A stretch of DNA of 64,000 nucleotides from NCBI GenBank assembly GCA_040757055.1, contig JBFLXY010000007.1, positions 85,530-149,529 of the forward strand, given 5' to 3'. Positions 59,480 through 64,000 of the stretch are shown in pieces; within the stretch, counting starts at the first letter, position 1; each line of letters starts with the position of its first letter. Source of the stretch: JAJZRJ01 sp040757055 (GTDB lineage: Bacteria; Desulfobacterota; Desulfobulbia; Desulfobulbales; Desulfurivibrionaceae). Both the position numbers and the translations under genes were made by a program. A model generated the notes under the pieces. It was not told the DNA's origin. It worked only from the letters and a program-made list of their open reading frames with translations, and searched no databases.

Positions 59480-60991
59480 ATGTTGCTTGAACGCGGCAGC
59501 GGGATTCTGCTGCACATCACCTCCCTGCCGGGCCGTTATGGCGTCGGTGATCTGGGGCGCAGCGCCCATGCCTTTGTCGATTTCCTCGCCGCGGCCGGTC
59601 AGAAATACTGGCAATTTCTGCCTCTTGGCCCCACCAGCCGGGGATTGGACAATTCCCCCTACATGGGCCTTTCGGCCTTTGCCGGCAACCCGCTCCTTAT
59701 CAGCCCCGACCTGCTGCTGGAAGAGGGGCTGCTGCCCCGGCGTCATCTTGATTCGGTGCCGGATTTCTCCGAATATCTGGTCGATTACGATCGGGTCATT
59801 CCCTGGAAGCAGGAACTGCTGGCCGCGGCCTTTCAACTCTTCCAGTACGAGGGCGGAGCCGAGGGCTTCGACGAGTTCTGCCGGACCGCCCCCTGGCTCG
59901 ATGACTACGCCCTCTTCATGGCCCTGCGCGAGGAGCAGCGCCTGCGCCCTTGGTACGAGTGGCCCAGGCCCCTGGCCGGCCGGGAGGGAGGAGCATTGGC
60001 CGCCAGCCGGCAGCGGCTTTTTGAGCGCGTCCGCTATCATCAGTTCCTCCAGTACTGCTTCTACCGGCAATGGCAGCGGTTGCGCGCCCATGCCGCGGAG
60101 CGGGGGGTGCGGCTCATCGGCGACATCCCTATCTACGTGGCGCCGGACAGCGCCGATGTCTGGGCCGGACAGGAGTGCTTCACCCTCCATGCCAGGGCTC
60201 TCCGGCCCACCCATGTGGCCGGGGTGCCGCCCGATTATTTCAGCGAGACCGGCCAGCGCTGGGGCAACCCGCTCTTCCGGTGGCACAGCCGCGACCCGCG
60301 GGTGCGGGAGCGCCTCTATGGCTGGTGGCGGGAGCGCTTCCGGCAGATTTTCGCCACGGTGGACATTGTCCGCATCGATCACTTCCGCGGCTTCGAGTCC
60401 TATTGGGAGGTCCCCGCCAGCGAACCCGATGCGGTGAAGGGACGCTGGGTCAAGGGGCCGGATCGCCACTTCTTTGCCGAAATGAAGGCGACCATCGGCG
60501 ACCTGCCCATCATTGCCGAGGACCTCGGCATCATCACGCCGGCAGTGGAAAAATTGCGCGACTCCTTGGGGTTCCCCGGCATGAAGGTGCTGCAGTTCGC
60601 CTTTGATGGCGACATCCGGAATGGCTATCTCCCCCACAACTTCACCACCACCAACTGCGTGGTCTACACCGGCACCCACGACAACGACACCACGGTGGGC
60701 TGGTACTTCAGCGACAAGGTGGCTGCCACCAGCAAGAAGTGGGCCTTGCGTTACGTCCACAGTCAGGAAGGCAGCCCGGTCCACTGGGATTTCATCCGCA
60801 TGGCCTTCGCCTCCGTGGCAGCGGTGGCGCTGGTGCCGCTCCAGGATGTGCTGGGATTCGGCAGCGACTGCCGCATGAACACGCCGGGCACACCCAAGGG
60901 CAACTGGCGCTGGCGCGTGGCGGCGCGTTTTCTGACCGATGCGGTGGGCGATTCGCTCCGCGAAGAAACTGCCTTCTACAATCGGCTCTGA
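59480..60991 (+). CDS. malQ: 4-alpha-glucanotransferase (amylomaltase)
   Basis: A 503-residue GH77 enzyme moving glucan chains between maltodextrins, for glycogen or starch turnover. The N-terminus RGSGILLHITSLPGRYGVGDLG is diagnostic. Catalytic residues are in VDIVRIDHFRGFESYW (Asp), IIAEDLGIITP (Glu) and YTGTHDNDTT (Asp). Start 59480 has GAGG six bases upstream; ATG 59474 is also possible. No other glycogen gene is adjacent, and it runs straight into a flavin reductase gene six bases later. Confidence 0.96.
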   Translation: MLLERGSGILLHITSLPGRYGVGDLGRSAHAFVDFLAAAGQKYWQFLPLGPTSRGLDNSPYMGLSAFAGNPLLISPDLLLEEGLLPRRHLDSVPDFSEYLVDYDRVIPWKQELLAAAFQLFQYEGGAEGFDEFCRTAPWLDDYALFMALREEQRLRPWYEWPRPLAGREGGALAASRQRLFERVRYHQFLQYCFYRQWQRLRAHAAERGVRLIGDIPIYVAPDSADVWAGQECFTLHARALRPTHVAGVPPDYFSETGQRWGNPLFRWHSRDPRVRERLYGWWRERFRQIFATVDIVRIDHFRGFESYWEVPASEPDAVKGRWVKGPDRHFFAEMKATIGDLPIIAEDLGIITPAVEKLRDSLGFPGMKVLQFAFDGDIRNGYLPHNFTTTNCVVYTGTHDNDTTVGWYFSDKVAATSKKWALRYVHSQEGSPVHWDFIRMAFASVAAVALVPLQDVLGFGSDCRMNTPGTPKGNWRWRVAARFLTDAVGDSLREETAFYNRL

Positions 60992-60997
60992 GGGACC

Positions 60998-61585
60998 ATG
61001 AAAAAAGGAACTTGCCATCTCCTGGCCATCAATGGCAGCCCCCGCCGGCGGGGCAACACCGAGACGCTGCTTGCGGCCATCGGCAATGGGACCTCTGTGG
61101 CCGGCGCGGACTGGGAGGTGATCCGGGTGAGCGACCTTGACATCCACCCGTGCACTGGCTGCGGCGGCTGCGAAAAGACCGGTGAATGCGTGCTGGAAGA
61201 TGACATGACCGCTCTCTATCCGAAGATTCTGGCGGCCGACCGGATCATCCTCGCCTCGCCCATCTATTTTTACGGGATCACCGCCCAGGCCAAGGGTTTT
61301 GTCGACCGTTGCCAGGCCTTGTGGAGCCGCCGCCGTCTCCTCGAACGGGCCGGGACATGGCAGGACAACCCGGAGCGCAAGGGGTATCTGGTGGCCGTGG
61401 CTGCTACCCGCGGCGCGAAACTCTTTGAAGGCGCCCGTCTGACCGCCCAGTATGCCTTTGAGGCCATGGGGGCGGCATATGGCGAGGAACTGCTGGTGCG
61501 CGGCATCGACCGCAAGGGCGAAATGCTGCAGGACGCCGCGCAACTCGCCGAGGCCGAGGCCTTTGGCCGCCGGATTGCCGTCTGA
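60998..61585 (+). CDS. Flavodoxin-family NAD(P)H-dependent oxidoreductase
   Basis: A 195-residue flavodoxin-like-fold protein. The FMN phosphate loop is NGSPRRRGNTE at residues 13-23. CTGCGGCEKTGECVLEDDM near 52 is the Cys motif of the iron-sulfur-flavoprotein/NADPH-FMN reductase group, and ASPIYFYGITAQAKGFVDR near 87 is the second flavin contact. The clustered Cys residues could bind a 4Fe-4S cluster, as in ISF proteins. The physiological partner is unknown. Confidence 0.85.
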   Translation: MKKGTCHLLAINGSPRRRGNTETLLAAIGNGTSVAGADWEVIRVSDLDIHPCTGCGGCEKTGECVLEDDMTALYPKILAADRIILASPIYFYGITAQAKGFVDRCQALWSRRRLLERAGTWQDNPERKGYLVAVAATRGAKLFEGARLTAQYAFEAMGAAYGEELLVRGIDRKGEMLQDAAQLAEAEAFGRRIAV

Positions 61586-61623
61586 GCCGGAAGCCCCGCC
61601 AGGCCCGCTGCCAAGAATTATGA

Positions 61624-61652
61624 TTGACAAACCGGGCCATATCTTTTAGATA
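61624..61652 (+). promoter_or_regulatory. Strong promoter for tRNA-Glu
   Basis: Perfect TTGACA (61624-61629) and TAGATA (61647-61652) with a 17-base spacer, 17 bases before the mature 5' end of the tRNA. Spacing is right for a stable RNA promoter. Confidence 0.75.
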
Positions 61653-61668
61653 GTGGCCCACAGATTGT

Positions 61669-61744
61669 GGCCCCTTCGTCTAGCGGTCTAGGACGCTGGC
61701 CTCTCACGCCGGTAACACGGGTTCGAGTCCCGTAGGGGTCACCA
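61669..61744 (+). tRNA. tRNA-Glu (anticodon CTC)
   Basis: A 76-base tRNA with encoded CCA. The acceptor stem GGCCCCT pairs with AGGGGTC (one G-T). The anticodon arm CTGGC-CTCTCAC-GCCGG places CTC in the anticodon, and the T arm has GGTTCGAGTCC. Sequence and the TTCGTCTAGCGG D-arm start match bacterial tRNA-Glu. It is flanked by its own promoter and terminator, and a tyrosine recombinase remnant lies directly downstream. Confidence 0.95.
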
Positions 61745-61753
61745 AGTAAATTC

Positions 61754-61787
61754 AAGGATTTAGGCAGCCATGCCTAAATCCTTTTTT
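61754..61787 (+). terminator. Terminator of tRNA-Glu, overlapping the integrase 3' end
   Basis: A perfect 10-bp stem (GGATTTAGGC/GCCTAAATCC) with a six-base loop is followed by six T residues, ten bases after the tRNA CCA. The minus-strand integrase stop and last codons lie inside the hairpin. Confidence 0.85.
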
Positions 61788-62617
61788 GTTTTGGTGGTTC
61801 GGTTTGGTGGTTCCTGGTGGTAACCACCACTTGCCAGCACTTCCAATGCAGGGCGCAGGGAGGACAATCTCCCGATGTACCGTTCGGTGGTGGCAAGGTT
61901 GCAATGCCGCAGAATCCCTTTGATTTCCACCATGGATACATTCGCTTTGGCCAGGATGCTTGCCGTCAGGTGTCGGATCGCGTGGAAACCGAAGGGTTTG
62001 ACCCCTGCCCGCAAACAGAGGCGCCGCATGAAATGCTGCCGGTAGAGATAGGGTTTCCCTGTCTCTGGTTCCGGAAATACCCACTCGCACTCGGTCAACC
62101 GCTGTTGATGGAGGCGGTGTAGTGCTTCATGCAGTTCCTTGGTCATGGGGAGCCAGTCATATTCCAGCGAACCATCCCGCCGCTTCCTAGTGTAGAGTCT
62201 GACTTTTCTCTCGTCAAAATCCACATCATCCCACCGCAACCCGAACAACTCTGAACGACGGGCGGCAAGGTGAAGGTAGGCCAGGAGCATGGCCCGGTCC
62301 GGTTCGTTGTCTGCTGCGTTATATACCTTCCAGAAATCCTCTGGCGGCGGTACGTAACGATCCTGACGCTGTTCCGGGAACCGTTCCACCAGGCAGGGAT
62401 TTGGGGTGGAGAGTCCCATGTACTTGATTCCCCAGTTCCATGCCGCGACGACATTCTTTCGGTCCTTGTTGGCCGCGTGCCCCGATCTTGTCCGCGCCTG
62501 AACCTGAAGATAGTCGAGAACCCGGCCAGGAGTCAGTTCATCGGGGAGTGTAAGTTGAACTGTGTATCTGCTCCATGTAAGACTGGGGCGGGAATGCCCC
62601 CAAGGGAGCGGAGACAA
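61760..62617 (-). pseudogene. Tyrosine recombinase (integrase), 5' end lost to IS insertion
   Basis: The frame encodes the C-terminal catalytic domain of a phage-type tyrosine recombinase. It has Arg I in AARRSELFGLRW, the HAIRHLTAS box with His and Arg II, LRHCNLATTERY with the last His and the Tyr nucleophile. About 260 residues (61760-62543) are integrase; the first ~25 residues of the open frame (62544-62617) come from the end of the IS256-type element. The N-terminal arm-binding part is missing, so the protein is probably inactive or uncontrolled. Its position beside tRNA-Glu marks an integration site. Confidence 0.85.
62544..62571 (+). repeat. Left terminal inverted repeat of the IS256-type element
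   Basis: Begins GGGAGTGTAAG and continues AACTGTGTATCTGC; pairs with 63843-63870 in inverted orientation with six mismatches. Confidence 0.75.
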
Positions 62618-63836
62618 TGGAGGAGATCAAGCGAGAGTTGTTGGACGAGCTGCTGGCCGGATGCAAGACGACGGGCGACGTGGATAACCTGTATTCGCAG
62701 TTGCTGCAGCGGATGATCAATCGCAGCCTCGAAGCCGAAATGACCGCGCACGTAGGATACGGCCGGGGTGAAAAAGGTGGCGTGAACGGCCGACGAGGCA
62801 ACACCCGCAACGGGATCACGAAGAAGACGGTCAAGGGCACGTTCGGCGAACTGGAGATCGAGACGCCCCGGGACCGCGAGGGCAGCTTCAGCCACAGTTG
62901 GTCAAGAAGCGCCAGACGCGCCTGGCCGGGATGGAAGAAAAGATCCTGGCTCTCTATGCCAAGGGCATGACCACCCGCGACATCGAGCAGGCCCTGGTGG
63001 AGTTGTACGGCGTGAACATCTCTCACACCGTCATCTCCGAAGTGACCGAGGCGGTGCTGGAAGAGGCCCGGGCTTGGCAGAACAGGCCCCTGGATGCAGT
63101 ATATCCGATCCTGTGGCTGGACGGGCTGGTCATGAAAGTCCACCATGGCAAGCAGGTGACCAACAAGTCGGCGCACGTGGTGCTCGGCGTCAACCTGCGG
63201 GGCGAAAAAGAGGTGCTGGGGGTCTGGATTGCCGAAAACGAAGGGGCGAAATTCTGGCTGGCAGTCCTGACTGAGCTTCGCCATCGGGGTGTCCAGGACG
63301 TCTTCATCGCCTGCATGGACGGACTCAAAGGGCTGCCGGAGGCGGTCAACGCCATTTTCCCGCAGACCCTGACGCAGTTCTGCATCGTCCATCTGGTGCG
63401 GGCCAGCCTCCGATACGTCAGTGCCAAGAACAGCAAGGCGGTGGTGGCGGCGCTCAAGAGGATTTACCAGTCGGCCAGCGCCGAAGAGGCGCTTGCCGAA
63501 CTGGTACAGTTCGAGGCCGAGTGGGGCGGGCAATACCGGGCGGTGGTGCGGCTTTGGCGCGGCAACTGGGACAACATCATCCCTTTTTTCCAGTTTCCGC
63601 CGGAGATCAGAAAGGTTATCTATACGACCAATGCCGTCGAGTCATTGAACATGAGCCTGCGGAAGCTGACCCGCAACCGGCGCATTTTCCCCAACGACGA
63701 GGCGGCATTCAAGGCGCTTTACCTCTCGATCCGGCAGGCATCGCGGAACTGGAAGATGATCCACAACTGGAAACCAGCGCTTCAGACGTTTCAATTGATG
63801 TTCGGCGAGGACCGGGTGCCCTTGGCGGCACTTTGA
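62617..63836 (+). pseudogene. IS256-family (mutator-type) transposase, frameshifted
   Basis: Two overlapping frames together give a full ~406-residue transposase. The first (62617 on) carries the N-terminus up to IETPRDREGSF. The second resumes at QLVKKRQTRLAGMEEK and runs to 63836. Between them one base appears missing near 62889-62890, where the family expects F-E-P-Q. The DDE domain is otherwise intact: LDGLVMKV (first Asp), CMDGLKGLPEAV (second Asp) and VESLNMSLRKLTRNRR (Glu). IS256 transposases are single frames, so this copy is probably inactive unless the break is a sequencing error. Confidence 0.88.
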
Positions 63837-63842
63837 AATCAG

Positions 63843-63870
63843 GCAGTTACACAGTTTGATTTACAGACCC
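63843..63870 (-). repeat. Right terminal inverted repeat of the IS256-type element
   Basis: Ends GATTTACAGACCC on the plus strand, the inverted copy of the left end. The sequence immediately beyond it shows no continuation of the integrase gene. Confidence 0.75.
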
Positions 63871-63928
63871 TCAGGTTGTTCTGAGATGGTTATAACCTGA
63901 CAGTCTGCCTTGATTTGAAGAGGTGGTC

Positions 63929-64000
63929 ATGCCTCCCTTGGCTGGGGTAAAGATGGAGTTGCGAAGCTTCATCAACCTCAGAACAGGAGAGCGTCATGAC
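63929..64000 (+). CDS. Possible start of an unidentified gene, cut by window end
   Basis: An ATG with GAGG five bases upstream opens a frame of 24 codons (MPPLAGVKMELRSFINLRTG…) still open at the window edge. Too short to identify; it may be chance. It is the only candidate coding signal after the IS element. Confidence 0.25.
   Translation, partial: MPPLAGVKMELRSFINLRTGERHD

Larger units (their letters stand above)
62544..63870 (+). mobile_element. IS256-family insertion sequence
   Basis: A 1327-base element bounded by imperfect inverted repeats of 28 bases (62544-62571 and 63843-63870; 22 of 28 match, sharing GGG, TGTAA, AACTGTGTA and CTGC). It contains one mutator-type transposase gene broken by a frameshift. 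It interrupts the integrase gene on its left. No 8-9-base target duplication can be found in the flanks. Confidence 0.85.

Noticed and set aside
62617..63836. Programmed ribosomal frameshifting in the transposase
   Set aside because: IS256-family transposases are made from a single frame and no slippery run precedes the break; a lost base is simpler.
61669..64000. A complete prophage or integrative element
   Set aside because: Only an integrase fragment and an IS are visible; no structural, replication or conjugation genes are in the window.

Overview
The window is about 64 kb of GC-rich, densely packed Gram-negative chromosome. It carries LPS genes (waaF, gmhB, waaA, lpxK, lpxC), NtrYX and NtrC-type sigma-54 regulators, a DUF4390 protein, a DUF3334 protein, SelB and many two-component proteins. 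Together these suggest a Desulfobacterota (former Deltaproteobacteria) bacterium, probably close to Desulfobulbales. That placement is inferred from gene content, not from a search. SelB implies selenocysteine is used, although no selenoprotein is visible here.

Layout. 1-3.9 kb (minus strand): a translation and envelope operon rpsB-tsf-pyrH-frr-uppS-cdsA, with cdsA cut by the window start. 4.2-5.9 kb (plus): the heptose genes waaF-gmhB. 5.9-11.0 kb (minus): ftsB-like, then a protein-export operon of fused secDF, a YkgJ-type metal/cluster protein, an HD phosphohydrolase and tatC. 11.3-18.4 kb (plus): a signalling cluster with a REC-PAS-histidine kinase, a single-domain REC, an ICMT-like membrane protein, a polyamine-binding-type periplasmic protein and a large hybrid kinase. 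18.6-26.8 kb (plus): rsfS, gpmI, thrC, a cyclic-nucleotide-binding-type kinase, purine nucleoside phosphorylase, an MTA/SAH deaminase, a four-helix membrane protein and DUF3334. 27-39.4 kb (plus): mrp, an MBL hydrolase, selB, hflX, DUF4390, ntrY, ntrX, a ClpX-like ATPase lacking the zinc domain, and hemB.

39.5-48 kb: moaB (minus), then murJ, waaA, lpxK, lpxC, proC and nadK (plus), with rsmE inverted inside the murJ-waaA run. 48-54.1 kb (minus): YtxH and DUF948-like proteins, then an NtrC-type regulator, a CheA-type kinase and a REC protein, then a PHP phosphoesterase. 54.2-61.6 kb: pilT, comEC (minus), an RpoD-type sigma factor (minus), malQ and a flavin reductase. 61.7-64 kb: tRNA-Glu(CTC) with its own promoter and terminator, next to a tyrosine recombinase remnant cut by an IS256-family element whose transposase carries a one-base frameshift. 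This is the edge of a probable tRNA-targeted island.

Points to follow up are two genes (hflX, ntrY) whose best start may be the rare codon ATC, a CheA whose linker holds two MshEN-like c-di-GMP-type motifs in a REC-CheA-NtrC locus near pilT, the ClpX-like ATPase, the sensory cluster at 11-18 kb and the disrupted island boundary. Apart from the last region the window looks like core chromosome. No CRISPR array, rRNA operon or complete prophage is visible, and no stretch over 300 bases lacks a gene.
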